A stretch of 64,000 bases of DNA from Pseudomonas mangrovi (GTDB taxonomy: Bacteria; Pseudomonadota; Gammaproteobacteria; Pseudomonadales; Pseudomonadaceae), in assembly GCF_003052585.1 (NCBI RefSeq), contig NZ_QASN01000020.1, forward strand, positions 62,001 through 126,000. The letters run 5' to 3'. The notes under the pieces were generated by a model. It made no database searches, had not been told where the DNA came from, and saw nothing but the letters and a program-made list of their open reading frames with translations. Position 1 is the first letter of the stretch; every line of letters begins with the position of its first letter. A program made the position numbers and the translations under genes. This document shows positions 37,225 through 46,384 of this stretch, piece after piece.

Positions 37225-38233
37225 GAATCGCGCCGCCACCAAGCTGAACAAGGTCGAGAAGGCCGCCATCCTGCTTCTGTCGCTCGGCGAAACCGACGCC
37301 GCGCAGGTGCTGCGTCATCTCGGTCCGAAGGAAGTGCAGAAAGTCGGCGTGGCCATGGCGCAGATGCGCAATGTGCAGCGCGAGCAGGTCGAGCGGGTAA
37401 TAGGCGAGTTCGTCGAGGTTGTCGGCGATCAGACCAGCGTCGGTGTTGGCGCTGATTCCTACATCCGCAAGATGCTGACCCAGGCACTGGGCGAGGACAA
37501 GGCCGGCAGCCTTATTGACCGCATCCTGCTGGGTGGCAGCACCAGCGGCCTGGATAGCCTGAAGTGGATGGAGCCGCGTGCCGTCGCCGACGTGATTCGC
37601 TACGAGCATCCGCAGATCCAGGCCATCGTGGTGGCATATCTGGATCCGGATCAGGCCGGCGAAGTCCTCAGCCATTTCGACCACAAGGTACGACTGGACA
37701 TCATCCTGCGGGTCTCTTCACTGAATACCGTGCAACCGGCTGCGCTCAAGGAGCTCAACCAGATTCTCGAGAAGCAGTTCTCCGGCAGCGCCAGCACTAC
37801 CCGCGCTGCGCTGGGCGGCGTCAAGCGCGCGGCAGACATCATGAACTTCCTCGACAGCTCGGTTGAGGGCCAGCTGATGGATTCGATTCGCCAGGTCGAC
37901 GAGGATCTGTCGAGCCAGATCGAGGATCTGATGTTCGTCTTCGACAACCTCGCCGATGTCGACGACCGTGGCATCCAGGCGCTGCTGCGTGAGGTTTCCT
38001 CCGAGGTCCTGGTGCTGGCGCTCAAGGGCGCCGACGACGCGATCAAGGAAAAGGTGTTCAAGAACATGTCCAAACGGGCTGCCGAACTGCTACGCGACGA
38101 CCTCGACGCCAAGGGTCCGGTGCGAGTCAGCGAGGTGGAAACCGCGCAGAAGGAAATCCTCACCATCGCCCGGCGCATGGCCGAAGCGGGCGAGATCGTG
38201 CTGGGTGGTGCGGGTGGCGAGGCGATGATCTGA
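37217..38233 (+). CDS. fliG: Flagellar motor switch protein FliG
   Basis: FliG is the C-ring protein that contacts the stator and generates torque. The 338-residue product has the N-terminal FliF-binding domain (KLNKVEKAAILLLSLGE), the middle domain with YEHPQIQAIVVAYLDPDQA, and the C-terminal torque helix region with DLMFVFDNLADVDDRGIQ and the charged residues typical of FliG. The EHPQ motif near residue 135 is diagnostic. It starts inside the end of fliF. Confidence 0.98.
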   Translation: MNENRAATKLNKVEKAAILLLSLGETDAAQVLRHLGPKEVQKVGVAMAQMRNVQREQVERVIGEFVEVVGDQTSVGVGADSYIRKMLTQALGEDKAGSLIDRILLGGSTSGLDSLKWMEPRAVADVIRYEHPQIQAIVVAYLDPDQAGEVLSHFDHKVRLDIILRVSSLNTVQPAALKELNQILEKQFSGSASTTRAALGGVKRAADIMNFLDSSVEGQLMDSIRQVDEDLSSQIEDLMFVFDNLADVDDRGIQALLREVSSEVLVLALKGADDAIKEKVFKNMSKRAAELLRDDLDAKGPVRVSEVETAQKEILTIARRMAEAGEIVLGGAGGEAMI

Positions 38234-38246
38234 TGAGGATGTCCTG

Positions 38247-39029
38247 ATGTCGGCAAAGGATGCTCCCAGCGAGCTGATTCGCGCCAAGGATGTCAGCGCC
38301 TTCGACCGCTGGTCGTTGCCCAGTTTCGACCCCGAGGGGCCCGTCCAGGAGCAGCCGGCTCAGCCCGAGCCGGCGGCGGTAGCTGAGCCTGAGCCTATGC
38401 CGGCGCAGGAGATTCCCCCGGAGGCGGTCAAGCCGTTCACCCTCGACGAGCTGGAGGCAATCCGCCAGGAGGCCTACAACGAGGGCTTTGCCACCGGCGA
38501 GAAGGATGGCTTTCACGCTGGGCAGCTCAAGGCACGCCAGGAGGCGGACGCGGCGTTGGGCGAGCGCGTACAGCGCCTGGAAAAACTCATGCAGCATCTG
38601 CTGGAGCCGATCGCCGAGCAGGACAAGCAGCTTGAGCATGGCCTGGTTACCCTCGTCAGTCATATGGTGCAGCAAGTGATTCGCCGCGAGATGGCCACCG
38701 ATTCGTCCCAGGTTCGTCTGGTATTGCGTGAGGCACTCAAGCTGCTGCCAATGGGCGCGCAGAACATACGTATTCACGTCAATCCGCAGGACTTCGAGAT
38801 GATCAAGGCGCTGCGCGAGCGCCATGAGGAGAACTGGCGACTACTCGAAGACGAAGCTTTGCTGCCCGGCGGTTGCCGGGTGGAGAGCGAAAGCAGTCGC
38901 ATCGATGCCAGCGTCGAGACGCGCATGGCGCAGGCGTTGAAACTGCTTTTCGAGCATCAGCGCTCGCAGGCCACCAGTCCTCTGGCGGCCGATATCAGTG
39001 TCGACCTGGATGCGACCGATGAAGCTTGA
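38247..39029 (+). CDS. fliH: Flagellar export stator protein FliH
   Basis: FliH is the peripheral stalk-like regulator that binds the export ATPase FliI. The 260-residue product has a Pro/Glu-rich N terminus, a helical central region with a Gly-spaced helix ([20 protein letters not shown] near residue 78) and a conserved C-terminal domain ([28 protein letters not shown]) shared with the FliH/YscL family. Its 3' end overlaps fliI by about 11 bases. Confidence 0.95.
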   Translation: MSAKDAPSELIRAKDVSAFDRWSLPSFDPEGPVQEQPAQPEPAAVAEPEPMPAQEIPPEAVKPFTLDELEAIRQEAYNEGFATGEKDGFHAGQLKARQEADAALGERVQRLEKLMQHLLEPIAEQDKQLEHGLVTLVSHMVQQVIRREMATDSSQVRLVLREALKLLPMGAQNIRIHVNPQDFEMIKALRERHEENWRLLEDEALLPGGCRVESESSRIDASVETRMAQALKLLFEHQRSQATSPLAADISVDLDATDEA

Positions 39030-40374
39030 GCGGGTCAGCTTCGAGCGTCGTCTGGCTGGTTACGACGCTGCCGTGCAGCTGCCGGACCAGCCGGTGGTCG
39101 AGGGGCGGCTGTTGCGGATGGTCGGTCTGACGCTCGAGGCCGAGGGGCTGCGCGCGGCCATAGGCAACCGTTGCCTGGTGATCAACGACGACAGCTACCA
39201 CCCGATCCAGGTCGAGGCCGAGGTGATGGGTTTTGCCAATGGCAAGATCTACCTGATGCCGGTCGGCAGTCTCGCGGGCATCGCGCCTGGCGCGCGAGTC
39301 GTGCCCCTGCCCGATACCGGACGCCTGCCGATGGGCATGTCGATGCTCGGGCGGGTACTGGATGGCGCCGGCCGCGCACTGGACAACAAAGGCGGAATGA
39401 AAGCCGAGGACTGGGTGCCGATGGACGGGCCGACCATCAATCCGCTCAACCGACACCCGATCAGCGAGCCGCTGGATGTCGGCATTCGCAGCATCAATGG
39501 CTTGCTGACCGTCGGTCGCGGGCAGCGTCTGGGGCTGTTTGCCGGCACCGGTGTGGGCAAGTCGGTGCTGCTTGGCATGATGACGCGCTTCACCGAAGCC
39601 GAGATCATCGTGGTCGGCCTGATCGGCGAGCGCGGCCGGGAGGTGAAGGAGTTCATCGACGAGATCCTCGGTGAAGAGGGCATCAAACGCTCTGTGGTGG
39701 TCGCTTCGCCCGCTGACGAGGCGCCGTTGATGCGCCTGCGCGCCGCGCAGTACTGCACGCGGATCGCCGAGTATTTTCGCGACAAGGGCAAGAATGTCCT
39801 GCTGCTGATGGACTCGCTGACGCGCTATGCCCAGGCTCAGCGTGAGATCGCCCTCGCGATCGGCGAACCGCCGGCGACCAAAGGCTATCCGCCGTCGGTA
39901 TTCGCCAAGTTGCCCAAGTTGGTGGAGCGTGCTGGCAATGCCGAGGCGGGCGGTGGTTCGATTACGGCCTTCTATACCGTGCTGTCCGAGGGGGATGATC
40001 AGCAGGATCCGATTGCCGATGCTGCGCGCGGCGTTCTGGATGGGCACTTCGTGCTCTCCCGGCGGCTGGCCGAGGAAGGGCACTATCCGGCCATCGACAT
40101 CGAAGCCTCGATCAGCCGGGTGATGCCGGCGGTCGTCAGCCCGGAATATCTGCGCCACGCCCAGCGCTTCAAACAACTGTGGTCGCGCTACCAGCAGAGC
40201 CGCGACCTGATCAGCGTCGGTGCCTATGTGCCAGGCGGCGACCCTGAGACGGATCAGGCGATCGCACGTTACCCCTTGATGGTCGGCTATCTGCGCCAGG
40301 GTCTGCAGGAAAGCGAGAGCCTGGCGGCCAGCCATGAAGCGCTCGCCGCAGTGCTCAGTGCGCCGGTGTCCTGA
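39019..40374 (+). CDS. fliI: Flagellum-specific export ATPase FliI
   Basis: FliI is the ATPase of the flagellar type III export apparatus. The 451-residue product has Walker [10 protein letters not shown] near residue 180, the Walker B-type [17 protein letters not shown], and the family signature [16 protein letters not shown]. The start at 39019 gives [12 protein letters not shown], aligned with other FliI N termini. A start at 39010 would add three residues. It overlaps the end of fliH and is followed almost immediately by fliJ. Confidence 0.97.
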   Translation: MKLERVSFERRLAGYDAAVQLPDQPVVEGRLLRMVGLTLEAEGLRAAIGNRCLVINDDSYHPIQVEAEVMGFANGKIYLMPVGSLAGIAPGARVVPLPDTGRLPMGMSMLGRVLDGAGRALDNKGGMKAEDWVPMDGPTINPLNRHPISEPLDVGIRSINGLLTVGRGQRLGLFAGTGVGKSVLLGMMTRFTEAEIIVVGLIGERGREVKEFIDEILGEEGIKRSVVVASPADEAPLMRLRAAQYCTRIAEYFRDKGKNVLLLMDSLTRYAQAQREIALAIGEPPATKGYPPSVFAKLPKLVERAGNAEAGGGSITAFYTVLSEGDDQQDPIADAARGVLDGHFVLSRRLAEEGHYPAIDIEASISRVMPAVVSPEYLRHAQRFKQLWSRYQQSRDLISVGAYVPGGDPETDQAIARYPLMVGYLRQGLQESESLAASHEALAAVLSAPVS

Positions 40375-40377
40375 TGA

Positions 40378-40824
40378 ATGAGTGAGAGAGCCCGGAGGCT
40401 GGCGCCGGTGGTCGAGATGGCCGAGCGCGCCGAGCGTGATGCCGCGCGCAAGCTCGGTCATTGTCAGGGGCTGGTGAGCCAGGCCGAGGTTAAGCTTGGC
40501 GAGCTGGAGCGCTACCGTGGCGACTATCAGCAGCAATGGATCAGCGAAGGGCAGCAGGGCGTTTCAGGTCAGTGGCTGATGAACTATCAGCGCTTTCTGA
40601 CCCAGTTGGAAACGGCGATCGGACAGCAGAACAGCAGTCTGCAATGGCATCGGGAAAACCTGGCACGTGCCCGTGAGCTCTGGCAGCAGCGCTACGCGCG
40701 GCTCGAGGGGTTGCGCAAGCTGGTACAACGCTACCTCGACGAAGCCCGCGCGGCACAGGACAAGCGCGAGCAGAAGCTGCTCGACGAACTCTCCCAGCGA
40801 CTGAATGCCCGGCGCGACGACTGA
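40378..40824 (+). CDS. fliJ: Flagellar export chaperone/coupling protein FliJ
   Basis: FliJ is the coiled-coil stalk protein of the export ATPase ring and helps recycle chaperones. The 148-residue product is highly charged and helical throughout with the FliJ pattern (RRLAPVVEMAERAERDAARKLG near the start and KLVQRYLDEARAAQDKREQKLLDEL near the end). It starts four bases after the fliI stop. It is the last gene of the fliE operon before the hsb genes. Confidence 0.95.
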   Translation: MSERARRLAPVVEMAERAERDAARKLGHCQGLVSQAEVKLGELERYRGDYQQQWISEGQQGVSGQWLMNYQRFLTQLETAIGQQNSSLQWHRENLARARELWQQRYARLEGLRKLVQRYLDEARAAQDKREQKLLDELSQRLNARRDD

Positions 40825-40873
40825 TCCGGGTTGCCGGCCGTCCGGGGCGGTGCTAAACCTGTGGTAAGTCTCA

Positions 40874-40897
40874 CGGCAGCGTTCCTCACAGCTGCCG
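40874..40897. repeat. Inverted repeat between fliJ and hsbA
   Basis: CGGCAGC and GCTGCCG are perfect 7-bp arms around a 10-base loop in the 106-base gap after fliJ. No T run follows, so it is a possible attenuator or mRNA processing hairpin and not a clear terminator. Confidence 0.35.
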
Positions 40898-40930
40898 CAT
40901 CGTGTTCGTCCCCAGTTCAAGGAGTTTGCC

Positions 40931-41236
40931 ATGACCATCAGCGCCCAGCTTTCGGCGGATGGACAGGAATTGATCATCAGCGTCGAAGGGCGTTTTGATT
41001 TCTCGGCACATCAGGATTTTCGCAACGCCTATGAGCGGGTCGATGCTTCACCGAAGCGCTATCGAGTGGATCTGAGCAACGCCAACTACCTGGACAGCTC
41101 GGCGTTGGGCATGCTGCTGTTGCTGCGCGACCATGCGGGCGGGGACAACGCTCGAATCAGTCTGGTCAATTGTCGTCCGGACGTTCGCAAGATCCTCGCC
41201 ATCTCCAATTTCGAACAGCTTTTCGAGATTGCCTGA
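40931..41236 (+). CDS. hsbA: STAS-domain anti-sigma factor antagonist HsbA
   Basis: The 101-residue product is a single STAS domain with the phosphorylatable serine in NYLDSSALGMLLLL (Ser56). In P. aeruginosa the HsbA homologue is switched by HsbR between binding the anti-sigma factor FlgM and a diguanylate cyclase, which links swimming and biofilm choice. It is followed without a gap by hsbR and hptB. An AAGGAG site precedes the ATG. Confidence 0.92.
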   Translation: MTISAQLSADGQELIISVEGRFDFSAHQDFRNAYERVDASPKRYRVDLSNANYLDSSALGMLLLLRDHAGGDNARISLVNCRPDVRKILAISNFEQLFEIA

Positions 41237-42944
41237 GCTCAAGGGCGACAAGGGTTTCATCACCGTCCTGCTTGCCGAGGACGGCCCTGCCGATCGCATG
41301 CTGTTGGCAACCCTGGTCGCTCGTCTCGGTCATCGGGTGCTGACTGCCGCCAACGGCCTCGAAGCGGTGGCACTGTTCGAGCAGGAGCGTCCCCAGTTGG
41401 TCCTCATGGATGCCCTGATGCCGGTGATGGATGGCTTCGAGGCAGCCCGACGGATCAAGCGTCTGGCCGGGGAGGAGCTGGTTCCGATCATTTTTCTGAC
41501 TTCGCTGAGCGAGGGCGAGGCGCTGGTACAGAGCATCGAGGCCGGCGGTGACGACTTTCTGTCCAAGCCTTACAACCCGCTGATACTCGAAGCCAAGATC
41601 AAGGCCATGAACCGCCTGCGTCGGCTGCAGGCCACCGTCCTTGAGCAACGCGATCTGATTGCCCGTCATAACGGACACCTGCTGACCGAGCAGCGGGTGG
41701 CAAAGGCGGTGTTCGACAAGATCACCCACTCGGGCTGCCTGGGAGCGGCGAACATCCGCTACCTGCAATCTCCCTATGCACTTTTCAATGGTGATCTGCT
41801 GCTGGCGGCGTACAAGCCCTCCGGCGAGATGCACGTGCTGCTAGGCGACTTCACCGGCCATGGTCTGCCTGCCGCCATAGGCGCGATGCCGGTTGCGGAT
41901 GCCTTCTACAGCATGACTGCGAGAGGCTATTCGCCCAGCGAAATCCTTTGCGAACTGAATGCGAAGCTCAAGCGCATCCTGCCGGTGGGCATGTTCTGCT
42001 GTGCCACGCTGCTCAGCGTCGACACGCAGCGTCGCCTGCTCGAGGTCTGGAACGGCGGCTTGCCAGCCGGTTATCTGCGACGTGTCGCCGATGGGCACTA
42101 TGTCGAGCTGGCCTCCCGGCATCTGCCGTTGGGCGTTCTGGAAAACGACGCCTTCGATACGTCCTGCGACGTCCATCCGCTGGCTGTGGGAGATCGGGTG
42201 CTGCTGCTCTCCGACGGTGTTCTGGAAGTCAGCAATGCGACAGGCGAGACGTTTGGCGAAGAGCGTTTGCGCACCCTGCTTCGCGAGTGTGACGAGCCCG
42301 CCCGGCTGTTTGCGCAGATTCAGAATGCGCTCGCAGACTTCCATGGCGAGGCCCATGACGATGCCAGCATGCTGGAGATACTGGTCAGCGATGAGCCAAT
42401 TTCTGCGCTACCGATGCAGGAGTACGGCAAGAGCTGGCTGATCTCCTCGCAGGACTGGTCGGCCTCCTTCGAGTTCCGGGCTCAAACGCTGAAATCCTTC
42501 AATCCGTTGCCGTTCCTGTTGCAGTTGCTGATGGAGGTTCGCGGGCTGCGTCCGCGCAGCGGAGAGCTATACACGGTCCTCGCCGAGCTTTATTCGAACG
42601 CTCTCGAGCACGGTGTAATGGGCCTGAACTCCGCACTCAAGCAGGATGCCGCGGGTTTTTCCGAGTACTACCGCCAGCGCGATCAGCGTCTGTCCGAGCT
42701 GGATGCCGGGTTTGTCCGCTTCCATCTGCAGATTGTGCCGAACGGCGAGGGCGGACGCTTGCTACTGCGGGTCGAGGACAGCGGAGAAGGCTTTGCGGTG
42801 GCCGAAGAACTGGCTCGCCAGCAATCGCCGACTAGCCTCGGCGGGCGGGGTATGCGACTAATCTGTCGATTGGCCGACGAATGCACCTGGGACGAGGACG
42901 GAAGGGGTGTCAGCGTGGAGTTTTGCTGGAACGCTGGGGCATAA
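41229..42944 (+). CDS. hsbR: HsbR: receiver, PP2C phosphatase and HATPase kinase
   Basis: The 571-residue product has a receiver domain (Asp61 in LVLMDALMPVMDG, Lys in FLSKPYNP), a SpoIIE-type PP2C phosphatase domain (LLGDFTGHGLPAAIGAMP and LLLSDGVLEV), and a C-terminal HATPase/anti-sigma kinase domain (ELYSNALEHGV, DSGEGF, GGRGMRLI). This is the layout of HsbR, which phosphorylates or dephosphorylates HsbA depending on phospho-input from HptB. I infer a TTG start at 41229 overlapping the end of hsbA by eight bases. The first good ATG-like alternatives lie deep in hsbA or inside the receiver domain. Confidence 0.92.
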   Translation: MPELKGDKGFITVLLAEDGPADRMLLATLVARLGHRVLTAANGLEAVALFEQERPQLVLMDALMPVMDGFEAARRIKRLAGEELVPIIFLTSLSEGEALVQSIEAGGDDFLSKPYNPLILEAKIKAMNRLRRLQATVLEQRDLIARHNGHLLTEQRVAKAVFDKITHSGCLGAANIRYLQSPYALFNGDLLLAAYKPSGEMHVLLGDFTGHGLPAAIGAMPVADAFYSMTARGYSPSEILCELNAKLKRILPVGMFCCATLLSVDTQRRLLEVWNGGLPAGYLRRVADGHYVELASRHLPLGVLENDAFDTSCDVHPLAVGDRVLLLSDGVLEVSNATGETFGEERLRTLLRECDEPARLFAQIQNALADFHGEAHDDASMLEILVSDEPISALPMQEYGKSWLISSQDWSASFEFRAQTLKSFNPLPFLLQLLMEVRGLRPRSGELYTVLAELYSNALEHGVMGLNSALKQDAAGFSEYYRQRDQRLSELDAGFVRFHLQIVPNGEGGRLLLRVEDSGEGFAVAEELARQQSPTSLGGRGMRLICRLADECTWDEDGRGVSVEFCWNAGA

Positions 42945-42971
42945 TCCGGTCTCCGTTTGAGGAGCGTTCAG

Positions 42972-43331
42972 GTGTCAGAACATCTCGATTCGGCCATTCT
43001 CTCGAGCTTGCAGGAGATCATGGGTGAGGAGTATCCGGTCCTGCTGGACACCTTTCTCGCTGATTCCGAAGAGCGTGTGCGCCTGCTCCGTGAGGCGCTC
43101 GGGCAGAGCGATGCTCAGGCATTGCGGCAGGCTGCGCACAGTTTCAAGGGTAGTTGCAGCAACATGGGGGCACCGTTGCTCGCAGGCCTTTGCCGATCGC
43201 TGGAAGAGGCCGGGCGTCGCGGGCAGCTCGATGGTTGCGAAGCTCAGTTGGAGCATCTTGAGCGCGAGCTTGCGATCGTCCGGATCATGTTCCGCTCCGA
43301 GCGGCAGCGCTTCGTGATCGGGCGTAGCTGA
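42972..43331 (+). CDS. hptB: Histidine phosphotransfer protein HptB
   Basis: The 119-residue product is a single Hpt domain with the phospho-acceptor His56 in AAHSFKGSCSNMGA. HptB relays phosphate from hybrid sensor kinases to HsbR and so influences flagellar and biofilm regulation through HsbA and FlgM. The GTG at 42972 lies seven bases after GAGGAG; the upstream TTG at 42957 overlaps that site. Confidence 0.92.
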   Translation: MSEHLDSAILSSLQEIMGEEYPVLLDTFLADSEERVRLLREALGQSDAQALRQAAHSFKGSCSNMGAPLLAGLCRSLEEAGRRGQLDGCEAQLEHLERELAIVRIMFRSERQRFVIGRS

Positions 43332-43333
43332 GC

Positions 43334-43349
43334 TGGCCTGACATTTGCT
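43334..43349 (+). promoter_or_regulatory. Sigma-54 promoter of fliK
   Basis: TGGCCTG-ACAT-TTGCT retains the GG and GC dinucleotides at the right spacing with two changes in the -24 box. It begins three bases after the hptB stop and about 55 bases before fliK, the same spacing as the other sigma-54 promoters here. Confidence 0.7.
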
Positions 43350-43358
43350 TTGGGTGTT

Positions 43359-43379
43359 CCGTCATCCTATTTCTGACGG
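43359..43379. repeat. Dyad in the fliK leader
   Basis: CCGTCA and TGACGG are perfect 6-bp arms separated by nine bases, between the fliK promoter and the start codon. The half-sites GTCA and TGAC resemble FleQ half-sites, but the spacing is three bases too long. It may be an operator or an RNA hairpin near the ribosome site. Confidence 0.35.
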
Positions 43380-43388
43380 AGAGCCGGA

Positions 43389-44648
43389 ATGTCCGTTGTC
43401 CCTGATCTGCTTCTCAAGCCGGCAGCCGCCGAGGCGAAACCCAAGGCGCCCAGCCAGGCCAGCGCCGCTGCAACGCAGCCTCGAAGCAAGGAGCCTTCCA
43501 GCTTTGCGAAGGTTTACGAGCGGGAGCGCCAGGCCAAGTCAAACGAGCCGGCGCCTACCCGTACCCAGTCGGAGCCTGGCCGCAAGTCGTCGACCGCCAA
43601 GGCTGATTCCGCCAACGAAATGTCACCAGCGGAGGCGACAGTGGTTGCCGCGGATGGCAATGTCTTGCCGGTGGAGGCGACCGAGGGTGCAGTAGATCCG
43701 CTTCTGCTTCTTGGCTTGGGTTTCAGCGAAGGTGAGGTTGAAGGCGATGCTGAAGCCGAGTCTGAGACTGAAGAGGCGGCCGCGCTGATGGGGGCACCGA
43801 CAACCTCTTTCCTGGCTCCATCGACGACGGTGGATACTGCGCGCATCGACCCGGAAATGGAAAAACTCAGTAGCGCTGCGGCGGTCAAGCTTACGATTGA
43901 GCTTGATGCCTCTGCCAAGCGTCAGGCTGCGCAGAGCGACGGAGTTGAAGTCGCCGCGCTGACAGCGAATTCTGAAGGTGAGGGGGATGAGCAGGAGCTT
44001 GGCCTGGATTCCCTGTTGTCGGCCACGCCGGAGTCATCATCGGAAAGCGGCGAGAAACTCGAGGTTCTCGTCCGCTCGGCTGCGCCCGAGGTCACCAAGG
44101 ACACGCCTGCAGAGTCGCGGGGTGAGGCATTTGCTGGGCGCCTCAGTGCGCTGGCGCAACAGATGAATCCCCAATTGCAGGCTTCCAGAGCAATGCCAAT
44201 GGTGCCAGGGCAGCCGGTGCCAATGCAGCAGGGAGGTTGGAGCGAGGCGGTTGTCGATCGCGTGATGTGGCTGTCCAGTCAGAACCTGAAGTCTGCCGAG
44301 ATCCAGCTCGACCCGGCAGAGCTGGGGCGGCTGGAGGTTCGCATCAGCATGAATCAGGACGTCGCGCAGGTTACCTTCGCCAGTGCCAATCCAAACGTGC
44401 GTGACGCACTGGAATCGCAGATGCATCGCTTGCGCGAGCTGTTTTCCCAGCAGGGGATGGGCCAGTTGGACGTGAACGTCTCGGATCAGTCGCTGGCGCG
44501 TGGGCAGAGTCAGGGCGATGATCCTCAGGCTCGCCGCTCATTCGTGGGTGGCGATGTTGCGGGCGACGACGAGCCGGGCATTTTCGGAGTTGAGACCAGC
44601 GTCAGCGAAATCCGCGCTGACAGGGGATTGGTCGACTACTACGCTTGA
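43389..44648 (+). CDS. fliK: Flagellar hook-length control protein FliK
   Basis: FliK measures hook length and switches export from hook to filament substrates. The 419-residue product has a long, low-complexity, acidic N-terminal ruler part and the conserved C-terminal FliK domain at about residues 275-365, with LKSAEIQLDPAELGRLEVRISMNQDVAQVTFASANPNVRDAL. It lies between hptB and fliL behind a sigma-54 promoter. Confidence 0.95.
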   Translation: MSVVPDLLLKPAAAEAKPKAPSQASAAATQPRSKEPSSFAKVYERERQAKSNEPAPTRTQSEPGRKSSTAKADSANEMSPAEATVVAADGNVLPVEATEGAVDPLLLLGLGFSEGEVEGDAEAESETEEAAALMGAPTTSFLAPSTTVDTARIDPEMEKLSSAAAVKLTIELDASAKRQAAQSDGVEVAALTANSEGEGDEQELGLDSLLSATPESSSESGEKLEVLVRSAAPEVTKDTPAESRGEAFAGRLSALAQQMNPQLQASRAMPMVPGQPVPMQQGGWSEAVVDRVMWLSSQNLKSAEIQLDPAELGRLEVRISMNQDVAQVTFASANPNVRDALESQMHRLRELFSQQGMGQLDVNVSDQSLARGQSQGDDPQARRSFVGGDVAGDDEPGIFGVETSVSEIRADRGLVDYYA

Positions 44649-44762
44649 TCGAGCGGTTCGGAACGTGCCTGTGCTGGTCGGCTGGCGCGCTGCCAGTTCG
44701 TTGCTGTGCATAATCGCTGCGCAAGTTCAGGACTCTGGGTTAGCATGCCCTTTCCGAGAAAG

Positions 44763-44778
44763 TGGCATAGCACTTGCT
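44763..44778 (+). promoter_or_regulatory. Sigma-54 promoter of fliLMNOPQR-flhB
   Basis: TGGCATA-GCAC-TTGCT keeps GG at 44764-44765 and GC at 44776-44777. It is 50 bases before fliL in the 179-base gap after fliK. The fliL operon is FleQ/RpoN-controlled in P. aeruginosa. Confidence 0.85.
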
Positions 44779-44827
44779 GCTAACCCTTTGACCCATTTAC
44801 GCAACCAGTCAGCGACGGAAAATTGGC

Positions 44828-45355
44828 ATGGCTAAGAACCAGGCGCCTTCGCCTCCCCCGGAACCCGGTGTAAAACCTGCGGGGAAGGGCAAACTAAAGT
44901 TGATTCTCCTGGTGGTGGTGGCCCTGCTTCTGGCCATCGGGCTTTCCGTGGGCGCTACCTGGTTTCTGCTCAGCAAAGGTGATTCCGGGCAAGACGAGGA
45001 GTCGGCTGCTCCCGTCGCTGCGGCACCGGTACGCCAGGCCGCGATCTACGAGCCGCTGGTGCCGGCCTTCGTGGTGAATTTCAATCATCAGGGGCGTCAG
45101 CGCTACATGCAGGTCAGCGTGACCCTGATGGGGCGTGATCAGGCTGCCCTCGATGCCCTCAAGGTTCACATGCCGCTGCTGCGCAACAATCTGGTGATGT
45201 TGCTCTCCAGTCAGGATTTCGCTCTGCTGGGCACGCCTGCTGGGATGGAGATGCTGCGTCAGCAGATTACTGCCAGCGTGCAGGAGCTGGGGCAGAAGGA
45301 GCTTGGCAAGCCAGTGATCGAACAGGCGCTCTTCACCAATTTCGTGTTGCAGTAG
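44828..45355 (+). CDS. fliL: Flagellar basal body-associated protein FliL
   Basis: FliL is a single-pass inner-membrane protein that surrounds and supports the stator. The 175-residue product has a Pro-rich cytoplasmic start, one membrane helix at about residues 24-50 (LILLVVVALLLAIGLSVGATWFLL), and the periplasmic domain with YMQVSVTLMGRD and the C-terminal VIEQALFTNFVLQ. It is the first gene of fliLMNOPQR-flhB. Confidence 0.95.
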   Translation: MAKNQAPSPPPEPGVKPAGKGKLKLILLVVVALLLAIGLSVGATWFLLSKGDSGQDEESAAPVAAAPVRQAAIYEPLVPAFVVNFNHQGRQRYMQVSVTLMGRDQAALDALKVHMPLLRNNLVMLLSSQDFALLGTPAGMEMLRQQITASVQELGQKELGKPVIEQALFTNFVLQ

Positions 45356-45370
45356 CAACGGGGTACGCGC

Positions 45371-46342
45371 ATGGCCGTACAAGACCTGCTTTCCCAGGAC
45401 GAGATCGATGCGCTCTTGCACGGTGTCGATGACGGACTGGTGGATACCGAGGATGCCGTCGAACCCGGCAGCGTCAAATCCTATGATCTGACCAGTCAGG
45501 ATCGCATCGTCCGCGGGCGCATGCCGACCCTGGAAATGATCAACGAACGCTTTGCTCGTTACACCCGGATCAGCATGTTCAATCTGCTGCGTCGCTCTGC
45601 CGATGTGGCGGTGGGCGGGGTGCAGGTAATGAAGTTCGGCGAATATGTTCACTCGCTGTACGTGCCGACCAGCCTGAACCTGGTGAAGATGAAGCCGCTG
45701 CGCGGCACGGGCCTGTTCATCCTCGATGCCAAACTGGTGTTCAAGCTGGTGGACAACTTCTTCGGCGGCGACGGCCGTCACGCGAAGATCGAAGGCCGCG
45801 AATTCACGCCGACCGAACTGCGGGTTGTGCGCATGGTGCTGGACCAGGCTTTCATTGATCTGAAGGAAGCCTGGCATGCGGTGATGGATCTGCACTTCGA
45901 GTACATCAACTCGGAGGTCAATCCGGCGCTGGCGAATATCGTCAGCCCCAGCGAAGTAGTGGTGGTATCCACCTTCCATATCGAACTCGACGGCGGTGGT
46001 GGCGATCTGCACATCACTATGCCGTACTCGATGATCGAGCCGATTCGCGAAATGCTCGACGCCGGATTCCAGTCCGACCTGGATGATCAGGACGAGCGCT
46101 GGGTCAAGGCCCTGCGCGAGGACATTCTCGAGGTCAACGTACCGCTCGGCGCGACTGTCGCCCGCCGTCAGCTCAAGGTGCGCGACATCCTGCATATGCA
46201 GCCCGGTGACGTGATCCCGGTCGAGCTGCCGGAAGACATCATCCTGCGTGCCAACGGCGTGCCGACCTTCAAGGTCAAGCTGGGTGCCCACAAGGGCAAC
46301 CTTGCATTGCAGGTGCTCGAGTCGATGGAGCGCCCGCGCTGA
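45371..46342 (+). CDS. fliM: Flagellar motor switch protein FliM
   Basis: FliM is the C-ring protein that binds CheY-P. The 323-residue product starts with the CheY-binding peptide region LLSQDEIDALLHGV, has the FliM middle domain (RYTRISMFNLLRRSADV, GGDGRHAKIEGREFTPTELRVV), and a C-terminal SpoA domain (LEVNVPLGATVARRQLKVRDIL). It follows fliL by 15 bases. Length is normal. Confidence 0.98.
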   Translation: MAVQDLLSQDEIDALLHGVDDGLVDTEDAVEPGSVKSYDLTSQDRIVRGRMPTLEMINERFARYTRISMFNLLRRSADVAVGGVQVMKFGEYVHSLYVPTSLNLVKMKPLRGTGLFILDAKLVFKLVDNFFGGDGRHAKIEGREFTPTELRVVRMVLDQAFIDLKEAWHAVMDLHFEYINSEVNPALANIVSPSEVVVVSTFHIELDGGGGDLHITMPYSMIEPIREMLDAGFQSDLDDQDERWVKALREDILEVNVPLGATVARRQLKVRDILHMQPGDVIPVELPEDIILRANGVPTFKVKLGAHKGNLALQVLESMERPR

Positions 46343-46384
46343 TTGCGGGCCATCAGAAAATAGAATTCCAGGCGAGGATTGATG

